NCBI GenBank assembly: GCA_903632075.3
Contig: CAHIKZ030000838.1
Location: forward strand, 81,001-145,000
DNA length: 64,000 nt
Direction of reading: 5' to 3'
Origin: Acanthosepion pharaonis
Taxonomy: Eukaryota > Mollusca > Cephalopoda > Sepiida > Sepiidae
Part shown: positions 33,452 through 44,519 of the stretch, piece after piece
Numbering within the stretch: the stretch's first letter is position 1
Layout: every line of letters starts with the position of its first letter
Position numbers and translations under genes: made by a program
The notes under the pieces: model-generated
What the model was told of the DNA's origin: nothing
What the model saw: the letters and a program-made list of their open reading frames with translations, nothing else
Database searches by the model: none

Positions 33452-33639
33452 ATCGCCATATGAAGACTAAGGCCAGAGCCGAGCCACACTAGGCGTTGCT
33501 GCCGTGGTTTCTGTATCAAGTAGATTTTTACGGGATGGGGTTGCTATCCATAAGTCCAAACGGTTTGGAATTTAGAATTGTTCTCCTACCGGTAAAAGTA
33601 AAAGCCTTATCCTTTTACTTACCCTGGGAGAGTTGCGGA

Positions 33640-33873
33640 ACCTGAAGGCGTCATCTGTGGCAGTCGTTATAAGCATTGGAAACGGCTGTAACAAAACACG
33701 TAGAAAAGAGACGAGAGGGAGCGAGATTTAGGGGAGAAGTCGAAACCCTCGAAACCACAACTATGTTAAGAACAGTTAGTATACTCCGAAGCGTGCCGGA
33801 GTCTTGAGAAAACTTGCAATCCCTTGATCTCCATTGTAAGCCACAAGCTACTACGTGTTTGAATGGCCAGAGA

Positions 33874-33927
<54 letters not shown>
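33640..33927 (+). pseudogene. LINE-D C-terminal end with (AAT)n tail
   Basis: Plus-frame blocks NLKASSVAVVISIGNG and, after a frame change, TTTMLRTVSILRSVPES and NLQSLDLHCKPQATTCLNGQ correspond in order to the end of the LINE-D protein at 37530 (VVVGALG, KIVLTSTAHTLRRALSM). The segment runs straight into an (AAT)n array at 33874-33927, which I read as its 3' tail. Confidence 0.5.
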
Positions 33928-33928
<1 letters not shown>

Positions 33929-34480
33929 TCTGTAACAATGACTGCTGTATTGTCCTTGGATCTGTCCTGTTAACGATAATTAAGTTTATATTTTGGCTAA
34001 TGTACATTTACTGGCGTTTCTCAGATCAAAGTATTGGCGACCTAATGAGATTAGTGGCTATTCACAACTGACGTCCGCCCGAGCGAATCGCAGTGGACAG
34101 AAAGATGTCAAAAGGGCGTAGATAGGAAAAGGTGTCGGCGTGGACTAGACCCTGCTGGTTGGGGGGTGATCAGTGGCGGGGACGAGTAAACAAAACTGGA
34201 TTGTGAAAGGACAACGTTATGCCTGGTCACTGATGTCTGATGTAATGATGAAACCTTCAACGCTAGTTGCTAATTTGTATTGATATGCTGAACACATTCA
34301 TTTGGAATCACAGACTGATGATTGTGATGATGATAATTGTAATGACAATACTAGCCGTTTCTTTATAAGGAAACATTCAGCATTCATTGACCGAAAAGCC
34401 AGTGCAAACGTTGGTTGAAATATATAAAATCTCTGTCGTAAAACTGTTTTTTCAGGAAAATAAGTTTCTCAAGTCTACGA
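33928..34480. other. No recognisable feature
   Basis: Includes a GC-richer part at 34060-34200 without a readable domain. Confidence 0.45.
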
Positions 34481-34519
34481 TCTGTTATCGCTCTTTCCAG
34501 TATTGATGAGAGATTCCAT

Positions 34520-34985
34520 CCTAACTATTTCGATCCTGACTTGGCATCTCGACTTCAGTCACTTTCTTACCGACGTGACATGGCTTCTTTCTCTCTTTTC
34601 TACAAATATTTTCAAGGCAACTACTCTGACGAAGGTTTTTTTTCTCTGATGTCTGCCTATATAACTTTAATCATGCTGCTAGACTGGCATCTAGGTCCCA
34701 CCCGTTTACTGTTGAAATAGCTAAATGCACCTGCCACTTCTATAAGAGTTTCTTTTCTCGGACTCCCCCGTCTGTGAAACTCACTTCCGTTTACTTGCTT
34801 CCCTTATAACTATGATCTTCAAAAATTTAAATGTAATGTCAATCGCCATCTTCTATCTTCTTGAATCCCGTTCATATTTTCTCTTGTTCTTAATCCTCCC
34901 TATATTCAGTCTTTTCTCTCACTTTCACTCCCTGTACCCCCCCCACCGGCGTTACTAATGGCATTTGCACCTTGTTTGGGGTGAA
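34520..34985 (+). pseudogene. LINE-B (jockey-like) 3' end
   Basis: Plus-frame blocks DPDLASRLQSLSYRRDMASF, SLFYKYFQGNYSDE, YDLQKFKCNVNRHLLSS and a terminal ggggtgaaatgattaaaa match the C-terminus of the LINE-B copy at 62383-63253 and the minus-strand copy at 54355-54860. Frame changes occur between blocks. Confidence 0.8.
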
Positions 34986-35009
34986 ATGATTAAAAAAAAT
35001 ATTGAAGTA

Positions 35010-35345
35010 GTGGGAAATGTCAACATCTTGATTATATCCTTATTTTCTCATCGAGTTATATGTGCTATCCATTTTAGTTGTTGCTGCTGTTGAAAGTCCT
35101 CAAGTGATGTGGTTTCTGTTATTTGGTACAGCTCGTTGTAAATTCCAGTCCACGACGTTCGAAGAAAGATGGCCCTTGCTAAAAGCTGCAGGCTTCATTC
35201 GCTCGACTGCATTTTTAATCGTTTATCTGAAAAAAGTGATTGTATACATTTGATATTCTACATATTTCTGAATGGGTCTGACGAGGCTATTTAAGAACAT
35301 GATACGAGTTTTCAGGTTAATGCCACTTCTTTTTTGCGATGACCG
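35010..35345. repeat. Satellite-flanking dispersed repeat, copy 2
   Basis: Its first 100 bp match 6886-7000. The rest, to about 35345, has no assigned family. Confidence 0.5.
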
Positions 35346-35564
35346 ATGCTAATCACCGGGTCTTAAAAATGTCAAGTGACCCTATCAAATATTAAGATAT
35401 CGCATTTCAGAAATACAATATATTTCCAGTAAAAGTTGGTACACTCTGTGGTGTCAGATAATTTTTCTCGTCAAAATCCATCTGGCAAATTTATCATTTT
35501 TATTTGTCCGTTCATTGCCGTATCTGGTCTGGTATCCTACCATATATTTCGAGATATAAGAGTC

Positions 35565-35735
35565 TGCAATGTAATCGATCCTGACCTGGCACCCCGACTT
35601 CATTCATTTTTTCACCGGCATGACGTGGCTTCATTCTTGTCATTTCTTCAAATATTTTCATGACAACTGTTCTGGTGAGATTGTTTTCTTTAATGTCTTG
35701 ACTGCATGAATTTAATCGTGTTATTACAGTGGGGG
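35565..35735 (+). pseudogene. LINE-B 3' region, first part, split by a MITE
   Basis: DPDLAPRLHSFFHRHDVASF corresponds to the LINE-B C-terminal block. The reading breaks at about 35735 where a DNA element starts, and the family sequence resumes at 36595. Confidence 0.7.
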
Positions 35736-36232
35736 GCCAAAAAAAACAGGAAATTTTAGATTTATCATATGATGAAAATAAACATTATTGTGTGGGGGTT
35801 TACTGTTAGATCAACTTCAGTTACAGAGGAGAGATATCACAGACATACAATCTTTAAAAATCGTGTTAATAGAAGCTTACAACAATATTCTGCTTCAAGT
35901 TATTCAAAGGCAACTAGAAGTTGGATAGACAGTCTACATTGTCATGCAGCTACTCACAGAAATATTTAAAAGAAATTAATCACTGAAAGAAGTTTACCTT
36001 TCATCGAATCTTTGTACAAATCCTTGCTATGAGATATAAAATGAATTCTATACAAAGTGTCAGATTCATCTGTTCAAGACAATAGTCAAAGGATCCATGA
36101 TCCTAGAAAATAGTGTTTGCTATATTTACAACTTTGTTTTATACCATGTAATGAAATGTACCAAATTTCCTGTTTTCTTCTTTTTTTTTTTCTTCTTTTT
36201 TTTTTTTTGGCGGAGGGGAGCGGGGGGCACCA
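35736..36232. mobile_element. Tc1/mariner-like MITE in LINE-B
   Basis: The left end tacagtggggggccaaaa then aacaggaaatttta and the right end (complement ggtgccccccgctcccc then aacaggaaattt) form terminal inverted repeats. The right end is expanded by a poly-T stretch (36178-36210). The cagtgg terminus beside TA is usual for Tc1/mariner elements. No transposase is encoded in about 500 bp. Confidence 0.65.
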
Positions 36233-36374
36233 TATATATTAAGTAAAACTGATCAATTTTATCGACAATAAAATTTTACAATACTGCCTGTTGAAGGACA
36301 GATTATTTGTGAATCAATATAGGCTAAAAGATTTAAAGACACCACGCTGGTAACCATAATTACCTGTTACTACA

Positions 36375-36575
36375 AGGTGCCCCACAAAAAAAAAGGAAAT
36401 TTTAGATTTGCTATATGATGAAAATAAATTTTACCATGTGGGTGTTTACTGTTAGTTCAACTTCAATTACAAAGCAGAGAGATCACAGACATACAATCCT
36501 TAAAAACTGTGTTAATAGAAGCTTGGAATAATGCCCCTGTTGAAAGTACACAAAATTCCAACAGTTAAATAAACT
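36375..36575. mobile_element. Second partial copy of the same MITE
   Basis: aggtgccccacaaaa ... aggaaattttagattt ... atatgatgaaaataaa ... cagacatacaat matches 35737-35880 with substitutions. The 3' part is missing or rearranged. Confidence 0.7.
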
Positions 36576-36594
36576 GAACTAAATTTCTTATTTT

Positions 36595-36893
36595 TACTGT
36601 GTTTCACTGTTTTACTGTTGAACTAGCTCCATGCAATCGTCACTTCTATTCTAACAGCTTTTTGTTTCTCGCACATCTCGCACTCCATCGCAATTTTTTG
36701 CTTCCTTGCCACCTACAATCTTCAAAAATTTAAATGCTTTGTCAATCGCCATCTTCAGTCTTCTTAAATCTGTTATTTTATTGTACTTACCTCACTCCTC
36801 ATCACTAAATTATTCTCATTCTCGTTTACTCCTTTTAACTCCTTGTTTCTCAGTGGGATTGTCGCCTTGCTTGGGGTGAAATGATTAAAAGAA
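36595..36893 (+). pseudogene. LINE-B 3' region, second part
   Basis: It resumes with ttttactgttgaactagct, then aatcttcaaaaatttaaatg and cttggggtgaaatgattaaa, the standard LINE-B 3' end. It completes the fragment that stopped at 35735. Confidence 0.75.
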
Positions 36894-37409
36894 ATATATG
36901 ACCGTTTAGTAGTTAGATCTTTTATTTTTTGTTTCGCTAATCCTTAATATTAACTTTTTCTCCTAGATTACTGACAACGTGACACATTTTTACGAAAAGA
37001 GTGAAAAAAATTCGAATATTTATCAAATAGAAACTATTTAAATTTATAGTAAAACATTATCCGCGTTAGATATATTCGAAAACACCTCCTAGTCGATGAC
37101 TCAAACCGCGTATATCGCCGAAAATTACATATACTATATGTTTCTTAATACATATTATTTCTTTAAATTCCTTGTGGAACATAAGACCGTCGATGGTCGT
37201 ACTAGCACGAATTCACAAGCCATCGTAACTGAGGATTTGAGTACTGGCATTATTCAAAGCGTCGATCACGCCAGATTATTCGTTCTCAGTTCCGGTGAGT
37301 ATAGCAGGGTTCTGTGGATGTTGAACAAACACAAAGGCATTTAAAAACGCATATTGACTGAGCGCTCTAGCAAAAGGATGTTCTCCGAAATGAGAAACCG
37401 GTGATTATT

Positions 37410-37450
<41 letters not shown>
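36894..37450. other. No gene; (ATT)n at 37408-37450
   Basis: Unique AT-rich DNA and a trinucleotide array that is the 3' tail side of the minus-strand LINE-D copy. Confidence 0.55.
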
Positions 37451-37970
37451 TTTATTTTCTTTGATTTCTGGCGTTTACACATTTCTTTCCGGGTCCCGCC
37501 CAGGGACCTAAGGTTAGAAATGGCGTCATGACACTTTCCACTGACAAAAAAAAAAAAAAATTAAATTACATCGACAAAGCCCTTCGTAAGGTGTGGGCTG
37601 TACTTGTCAGAACAATTTTTTGTATCTGCTTGAGGCATGGAATTCCAGGAATCCCTTCAATTAGTCTACTGCAATCTTTTCCAACCGGTCCTAGGGCTCC
37701 AACTACAACAGGGATTGTTGATGTTCCCATATGCCACATTTTCGAGATTTCTATTTCAAGGTCCTTGTAACTTTGACAACTTTTGAATATCTTCAAAGAT
37801 ACATTGAAGTCAGCAGGGACTGCCATATCAATAAGGAGGCACCGTTTTTGTTTGTGGTCTTTAATAACAATATCTGGCCGGTTGGCCTTGATTGTTCTGT
37901 CAGTGTGTATTGTTTAGTCACATAGAATTGTAACAGGTCTTATCTCCGTAACCGGGTCTGGGTGGTGTTC
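37451..37970 (-). pseudogene. LINE-D: non-LTR C-terminus with restriction-like endonuclease motif
   Basis: The minus strand, starting near 37965, reads YEHHPDPVTEIRPVTI, a stop, TDRTIKANRPDIVIKDHK, LLIDMAVPADFNVS, YKDLEIEISKMWHMGTSTIP, VVVGALGPVGK and IQKIVLTSTAHTLRRALSM. The pattern R-P-D-(hydrophobic)...I-D fits the K/RPD..D motif of the restriction-like endonuclease found at the C-terminus of R2/R4/NeSL-type non-LTR elements. The frame is open over 86 codons (37826-37566). It ends beyond the stop in an (AAT)n tail (37408-37450 on the plus strand as ATT). The RT is not present. Confidence 0.65.
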
Positions 37971-37976
37971 ATACCA

Positions 37977-37978
<2 letters not shown>

Positions 37979-38056
<78 letters not shown>
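37979..38056. repeat. (ATT)n(GTT)n microsatellite
   Basis: About 15 ATT copies followed by about 10 GTT copies. Confidence 0.97.
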
Positions 38057-38059
<3 letters not shown>

Positions 38060-38099
38060 ATATCCACAAACTGATTGATATCCGTATTATAAACATCCA

Positions 38100-38260
38100 G
38101 ACTTTTTTATGTGCCGTGTGTCCACAGGGCGTAGGCGAACATGGTTCTCCCACATCTTCCGGTCCGTTGTAGCTCTTAATAAATTTTGTCTTTTTTGCTA
38201 TTTCTCATAAAACTTGTTCTGCAATGTATTTACTCAATCCCATCAAACATATCATGCACT

Positions 38261-38304
<44 letters not shown>

Positions 38305-38610
38305 ACTCAATCTGTCAGATTTTCCAAGCACCCCCCCTTCATCATTAGGCGCCCCAGAAAATTCAGCTGTCTCTTCCTGATGTTAAAAATAGTTTTCCTT
38401 TTTTTTTTTATTCTATTTTCTCTAAATCGTCGGCGTTGCTCACATATTCGTTCCAGGTTCTCCTCGGCATCCTTCTGTGAAACCACATTTCTCTTGCTCT
38501 AAGTCTCTTCTTCATCTTTGAAGAGATTTTCCAGCATTCATTGCCATCTAGTAGGCCGTAACAATTCAGCACTTTCTTATTTGTTTCTCACGAAGTGAAT
38601 TTGCTCAATT
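38100..38610 (-). pseudogene. LINE-A 3' end, minus strand
   Basis: Family blocks are in order: gggcgtaggcgaacatggtt, gtagctcttaataaa, cttgttctgc, gtcagattttccaagc, ggttctcctcggcatccttc and aagtctcttcttcatct. A (CT)n run at 38268-38301 lies within it. The RT C-terminus is frameshifted. Confidence 0.7.
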
Positions 38611-39248
38611 GCACTTTAGATGAAAGATTCATTTAAAAGCCACTGTACAGTAAACTAATCATACTTTTAAGAGATATTGTTGGTGATTTTTTTTCTCAAT
38701 GAGTGGGTCAGGGAACAACTTTCAAGTTGATTACTGGTTATTTTTTGATTTATATGAAATGATTCCACTGTCTTTACTTTAAAAACGTAAGTGTATTTCG
38801 CTTGCCTCGTATTGTTTGCCTTTATAACTTCTACATACTGTTAAATACCGTGTATTGGTTCGCCTCCGTCTACTTGGGATTCAAAGTTTTCCTTTGATAA
38901 ATTGGATGCCACAAGGCTAGAGAGGCCGATCTACACTGCTATTTAATCGATAGTTATCGGAGGAAGAAACTGATTCATGGTGACTTGAGAATCTTATCTA
39001 GATACTTAGGAACGCCTTCAGTCGGACACCGTCTCGGCAAACAGAGTTACCCAACCTGAAGTTATTTCTAACTGGGCTCCGCTGCTTTTATCAAAACCCG
39101 TCTCTCTATTTCTCAAATTTGGCTATGAGGCATGTCCCTTGTATACTTTTATGAGCCTTCGTATCTTGATGAATACATTATGGTTCTTATATTTGTACAC
39201 CAGCCCTCACTTTGCTAACGTGTTGCATACTCATAAAACAACAACAGC
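38610..39248. other. No recognisable feature
   Basis: Unique-looking sequence; no domain found. Confidence 0.5.
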
Positions 39249-39279
39249 AATAATAATAATAGTAATAATAATAATAATA

Positions 39280-39338
<59 letters not shown>
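39249..39338. repeat. (AAT)n(GAT)n microsatellite
   Basis: AAT copies followed by about 22 GAT copies. Read in frame it gives a poly-Met run fused to the LINE-D remnant. Confidence 0.97.
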
Positions 39339-39806
39339 ACAAGCAAATCACCCAGATATCATTATTAAAGACAAAAAGAAAAAATGTACACTAATTGACA
39401 TGATCATACCAAGTGAGAAAAAAAAAACATCTATCCGAAGGTTTTGGAAAAACTCAGCAAATACAAAAATTTGGAAAATAGAAAAAAAAAATGTGGCTTT
39501 TAAAATAATTTTTTTTCCTGTTGCGATTGGAGCTTTGGGTCTGATAAAGAAAAGAACTCAAGTACAAATCAACAAAATCCTTGGTGTACCACCTCCCCAG
39601 GAAATGCAAAAAATACTTGTAACAAACACAGTCCATATCCTGAGAAAAGCTTTGTCCATCTATTTTTTTCTTTTGTTAATAGCTGTATTTTGCTTAGTTA
39701 AGTTTAAGTAATAAAAAGTCACATCCTTCGTTTGACTAAGTCATTGACCCGGTATGTGATTATAAAATAAATGCATATCAAAAAAATTTGAAAAGATAAT
39801 AATAAT
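39339..39806 (+). pseudogene. LINE-D C-terminus, plus-strand copy
   Basis: The plus frame reads QANHPDIIIKDKKKKCTLID, MIIPSEKKKTSIRRF, PVAIGALGLIKKRTQVQIN, and MQKILVTNTVHILRKALSI, parallel to the minus-strand copy at 37451-37970. The PD...ID motif is kept. The frame is open for about 125 codons to the TAA at 39709-39711, and a short ataataataat run near 39796-39806 may be its tail. The sequence is lysine-rich from A insertions. Confidence 0.65.
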
Positions 39807-39909
39807 CCCGAGTAGCAACATGGGCACAATGACAATTATTCCCAACCTTTAATTAAATAAATAACATCAGCGCAATCAAGAAACTATCATAGAAAGTAAA
39901 AGAAAAATA

Positions 39910-39985
39910 TACTATGATAATAGGGCCTTTTTTCTATGATAATAGGGCCTTTTTCTATGATAATAGGGCCTTTTTTTCTATATAA
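39910..39985. repeat. Three-copy tandem repeat, about 26 bp
   Basis: ctatgataatagggcctttt occurs three times with T-run length differences. Confidence 0.95.
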
Positions 39986-40129
39986 TTCAAACAAGATGAT
40001 CGGATTTGCTTGTACCTTGACATTAAACCAAATTTTGTTCAAGTATAAACGAAATTATTTAAAAAAAGAAAACCCCAGTCTTCCAAATCAATTTGATCAT
40101 TTTTAATAACGAACACTATTTACATATAG

Positions 40130-40470
40130 TCTCTGTTGTTGCTATCACAACGTTTCGACCATTGTGCCCTCCGACCTTCATCAGGTGTATATAGATCCGG
40201 GGAAGCTACAGGTAATTCCAAACTGAACTCTTTATTTAATCTACAGGGTTATATTGTTCTCGCCCCACTGCTCATGTCTACGGATATCTCGTCTAGTTTT
40301 TATTTTTGAGTAATGCTCAGTTATTACTAGCCCTGTTTCTACTGAGTCCAAGTAATCCCTGTCCGATCCAGTAATTAAACTCACAAATACTATGACACAA
40401 GGCTATTGTCCAGTGGAACAATTCTCTATGTATAAAATGGAGGCTTAAACCTAACCTAGCTGCTGATGAG
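40130..40470 (-). repeat. Terminal-repeat-like segment with hammerhead-like core
   Basis: The minus strand has CTGATGA (40184-40178), a G-U-containing stem ggtc/ggtc, GAAAC (40156-40152) and gttgtgatagcaac. The flank ccaaactgaactctttattt resembles gtcgaactgaaccctttatt of the foldbacks at 45955 and 52290, so this is a related family member without its inverted partner. Confidence 0.55.
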
Positions 40471-40689
40471 TGCTGCTACTACTGCTTGCCATGCTTGACT
40501 GCACTCACAGAAGTTTTTTTGTTTACTTTTTGTTAAAGCTGCTGCTGGTGAAGATCTCCTGTAAGTAAAATGTAAATAGTATAAATAATGATAACTCCTC
40601 ATCCCAGAAATTTTTAATAAGTCCAATATGAAATGAAAATCAATCCTATTACTCATATGATAAATCATTATCAAGCCACTAAAAGAATC

Positions 40690-41285
40690 GTTCAACATGC
40701 AAATGACAAAATCAAACAAGTACAGCAATTTAAATACCTGGGAAGTATTTTAACAGAGTGTGACAAAAAAATCTTATAGCGAAAGATGCCTTTCAAAAGC
40801 TTTGCTAAGTATTAAGAAACAGAAAAAAGTCGTTAGTAAAAAAAAAATAAAATAGTCCTGAACTGATATGGAATAACAGTCCGAAAGTACGGCAGTGAAT
40901 GCAGGACAATCTCCTGAAAGAAAAGAAGACTTGAAGCGACAGAAATGTGGTTCTATATAAGAATGCTGAGAATACCATGGACTGAACATGTGAGCAACGA
41001 TGAAGTTTTAGAGAAAATAGAAACAAAAAGGATACTCACGAGGAAGAGACCGTTGAAATTAATAGCGTACACAATGAGGAAAGGCGGCTTGGAAATTTGA
41101 TGCAAGAGAGAGGAAAACAATATACAACCTCCCTAGGGAGATTGGGTAAATCGCTAGCAGAACAAGGTTTAAGAGAGATAAAAAAAAAGGCAAAATTTAT
41201 TAAGAGCTACAAAGGACAGGAAATTGTGGAGAGCCATGATCGGCAAAGTCTTGAAGGTACACATAAGAAGAAGTTGCTTTAAATT
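40690..41285 (+). pseudogene. LINE-A RT C-terminus, plus strand
   Basis: Plus-strand blocks QQFKYLGSILTE, KDAFQKL, TEHVSNDEVLEKIETKRIL, MRKGGLENL and YKGQEIVESHDRQSLEG follow the LINE-A order. Several frame changes. The end gagagccatgatcggcaaag is the family 3' junction block. Confidence 0.75.
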
Positions 41286-41424
41286 ATGATTTAAGATCCC
41301 AAATACCATGAGTTTAATAAGGTAATTTTCTACCGGTAGTAGTTGATCTATTTAAGCGCAAGCTACATTCGCAGTGCAGACTCTTGACCAGGGTTCGATC
41401 CTTATTATATACCTGATATTTGTG

Positions 41425-41695
41425 TCTTTGTGTTGTGGTACGTTTATATTCAGAGAGGATATATAGATTGGGTAAACGTTATCAGCGAAAATCGTGGAAT
41501 CGCCAAGCCGAGTTCAAATTTCGGCCTAGATTGTTCCACTCACTTTGGTACTAATCTTCTTGGGAAAGGGATAAATCCATCTTTTCTTCCCTCACCCAGC
41601 TACTGGTTAAATAACAGAGTAGGCCGGGTTCTCTTGTCTTGTCTTACAACCAGTTTAAGAGAATGAAAACCGTGGTGTAGTCAGACGGAAAACCA
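41425..41695 (+). mobile_element. tRNA-derived SINE
   Basis: gccaagccgagttcaaattt (B-box region), actttggtactaatcttctt, gggataaatccatcttttct, and tacaaccagtttaagagaat. Same body as the other SINEs; head diverged. Confidence 0.7.
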
Positions 41696-41844
41696 AGAAT
41701 TGAGGGCAATTCACAGGTAAGTTGATAAAAATCATTTGGGAACTGTTATGTTATTATGGATAAAATTGACTACTTTCAACAAGAACAAGGTACTAAGATG
41801 ATAATATCTATTTCTATTTAAATATTTACTCAGGATGTTCACTC

Positions 41845-42065
41845 ACAAAGTGTAGGTAGTGTAAGAGTTATCCGCTCGAAAAGTAAAATCAGCAAACCGT
41901 GTTCAAATTTCGGCCTTGTCTGTTGCGTTTACTTTCGCACGAATGCCCTTTGAAAACGCATACACGCAGTTTGCCCCCATCTATGAGTTAAATATCAGGG
42001 TAGACTTGTCTTGCTAGGCTTGGATGATACCCAGTCTAGAAGAAAGAAAACTGAATTCAAATCGT
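41845..42065 (+). mobile_element. tRNA-derived SINE, second in tandem
   Basis: gcaaaccgtgttcaaatttc, gcacgaatgccctttgaaaa and cccagtctagaagaaagaaa follow the same block order as the copy 400 bp upstream, with more divergence. Confidence 0.6.
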
Positions 42066-42089
42066 ATAGCTGTCAACTTCACCCTTGCC

Positions 42090-42450
42090 AAATAAGCCCG
42101 GTTCACACGCCTCGCCGGTGTTTAGAACAGGAGTTACGGTTTATTCGTCGTTTTCTGCTTAGGATTTGTCTTCTGGTTCCTTTTTAAGACTGCTTCACCA
42201 GTAAACCTCTAACGTCTCAGCGTAAACACTGAAATTTTATTTAGTATTTATTTTCTTTCAATAGAAGTAGGTAGGTTCAATTGACGTCCTGTTTACACAC
42301 CTCTCCTGTCTTTTGAACAAGTGCAAAGGTTTATCTCTTGTTTCCTGTTCAAAATGGCTTTCTGGTTACTTCTATATTGACATACGCTTTCATTCCTGGT
42401 AGCCTCTTGTGTTTTAGTGGCATTAGCGCCTTGCTTGCGTGAATTGATTT
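42090..42450 (+). pseudogene. LINE-B-like 3' end with internal duplication
   Basis: The end cctggtagcctcttgtgttt, cattagcgccttgcttg, tgaattgattttaaaa matches LINE-B 3' ends. Two diverged tandem copies of a block (gttcacacgcctc / gtttacacacctc) lie at about 42108 and 42290. Confidence 0.5.
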
Positions 42451-42489
42451 TAAAAAAATCATAGTAATTCACCGATAAAAACAAAAAGA

Positions 42490-42535
42490 AAGCTGTGAGA
42501 GTCATGATCGTCTACGCCCTGAAGAGACGTGGTAA
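42490..42535 (+). mobile_element. LINE-A 3' terminal scrap
   Basis: gtgagagtcatgatcgtcta, cgccctgaagagacgtgg is the LINE-A 3' untranslated block. Confidence 0.55.
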
Positions 42536-42539
42536 TTTT

Positions 42540-43140
42540 TGAAAAAATAATAATTAAGGGAGATAACTGCTGGTTGGGTTATTTTTCAATCGGTCCCCAA
42601 ATGGTAGTGTCATTTTTTTAGACGCCTTATATTCGGGGTCGTGGGTGCATGCCTTAAAACCGCTGCTAATTATCTAGTTTAACATATGCGAAGTTTTTTT
42701 ATCAAGTCAGTATTGCGTAATGCTGCTTTCGTTAGCTGAAATATCTACCGAGTAATTGTGGCATTTTGCCAAAAAAGAGAAGTAAACTTGATCAGTATAT
42801 TTTACTCTTCATTTTATTGAATATTCTAAATATATTTCTCGACGTTTTATTTAAAGGTCCCCATTTGTATGGGTTCCGAAACAAGCCCCCTATTCTTATA
42901 AAAAAAAAGCATAGATTCAACAATTAAACGTTTCTGAAACTTCGTTCTATTTCTGTTTTGCTGAATATAAAATTCTTCTAAACAGGACACTCATCTTTGA
43001 GACTAAATATTAATGACAATTTATTATCAATAAATATAGTTTACAAGCTTCAGACTTCTATTAAATGTTCAACAATATATTGTAAGTTCATATTTCGAAT
43101 TTGTTGTTTGGCAACAACACATCTCTAATTAACATTTGCA
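42540..43140. other. No recognisable feature
   Basis: Unique-looking AT-rich DNA. Confidence 0.5.
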
Positions 43141-43144
43141 GGTA

Positions 43145-43400
43145 AATAATTGTCGATATGCAAATGACATTTCTTGTCAAACTGACAGCACAGTTAAACA
43201 GCCGTATATATAGCAGGACTAGTGGCTCTATAAGTGGAGGTCCGCGTCTGCGTGCATACTAAGGTTTCTCATCTTTCTTCATTTCTTTAATAGGTCGTTA
43301 ATTTGCGATGAACGTCTAGGAGAAATGCTTGTTGTTTACTTAGTACATATGTAATGCAGAAACAATTGTCCTCCATTTTGTTAATTTTAGATTTACATTT
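43145..43400 (+). promoter_or_regulatory. Promoter-like block, copy 1
   Basis: Octamer gatatgcaaat (43155-43165), about 39 bp, TATA-like gtatatata (43204), about 30 bp, then gtggaggtccg. An ATG at 43308 is closed after three codons. The block aligns with 50705-50985 at the same spacing. It could be a duplicated host promoter or the LTR of an unrecognised element. Confidence 0.45.
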
Positions 43401-43740
43401 TGCTTATAGTAAGTTTACGCATTTATAATTGTTTCGTTTTCTTAACAGGAATGTAGGCTTTGTTTTCGAAGCGAATTAACTAATTGTTATATTCTTCATG
43501 ATGATACAGAAGGTTATGTTTTACATGAAAACTTTCGATAACGAATCATATATAAGAAAAAAAAGCTTCAACTTCTCTCATAGATTCACAATCTTATATA
43601 CAGTGATAAATACATCGATTACAATTAGTGATATGAATGCGATTGAGAATAATCAGATTGATACTTATCAATAGGGTGGGGGTGTAACGTGGTTTTATGG
43701 TGTGTCCTTCAAATCATTATTAAAAACCATGGTTTTTACC
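43400..43740. other. No recognisable feature
   Basis: AT-rich, no domain. Confidence 0.5.
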
Positions 43741-44020
43741 AGACCCTAGAACACTAACCATGGATATATAGTACCCTGCGCAAATTTTCCTATTTTTAAT
43801 TACAATTTTCAGTACCTGATTTTCTTACCTAAATAATATGTTTTTCAGTTCCTGTGAATGTTAACTCAAAGTAGAAAGTTTGAAGTGTATGTAAAATATC
43901 TCAAATAAAGATTTATATTTAATATTTTTTTTTTTTTTTGGTATTTCCAAAATCGGGTATGATATACCCATGGTTAATGGTGGTGTAACTTTAATTGATG
44001 GTTCGTGTTCTAGGGTTAAA
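43741..44020. repeat. Short inverted repeat pair
   Basis: agaccctagaacactaacca (43741-43760) has an imperfect inverted partner gatggttcgtgttctagggt (43998-44018). Confidence 0.5.
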
Positions 44021-44039
44021 ATAAAGGTTGCTGCCTACA

Positions 44040-44040
<1 letters not shown>

Positions 44041-44130
<90 letters not shown>

Positions 44131-44189
44131 CCAGTATTTTGCTCAGATATTTAAAACCGTGGTTGAGCCTATACCTTTTCATTAATCCC

Positions 44190-44232
<43 letters not shown>
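44041..44232. repeat. (TA)n arrays
   Basis: Tracts at 44043-44125 and 44195-44231. Confidence 0.97.
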
Positions 44233-44269
44233 CCATGAATTGAAGACGTCGAGAATTATGTATGTGTGT

Positions 44270-44411
44270 GTAAATATATATCACACTCCTCTCTCGTCTT
44301 GTTCCGTGTTTACAACTTGTTTTCCGGTTCTTTCTAATGTCTTCCCATTCTCTTTCCTCTCAGTAGCCCCTTGCGTCATAGTGATATTATCCTTTACTTG
44401 GGGTGAAATGG

Positions 44412-44413
<2 letters not shown>
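44270..44413 (+). pseudogene. LINE-B 3' end leading into (TA)n
   Basis: ctcagtagccccttgcgtca, ttacttggggtgaaatggtt, then immediately TA at 44414-44500. Confidence 0.7.

Positions 44414-44505
<92 letters not shown>
44414..44505. repeat. (TA)n array
   Basis: It begins at the LINE-B 3' terminus. Confidence 0.97.
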
Positions 44506-44506
<1 letters not shown>

Positions 44507-44519
44507 TTTATATCATAAA

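Noticed and set aside
39139..39711. 190-codon ORF as a host gene
   Set aside because: The N-terminal part is (AAT)n(GAT)n and the C-terminal part is a LINE-D endonuclease-region relic.
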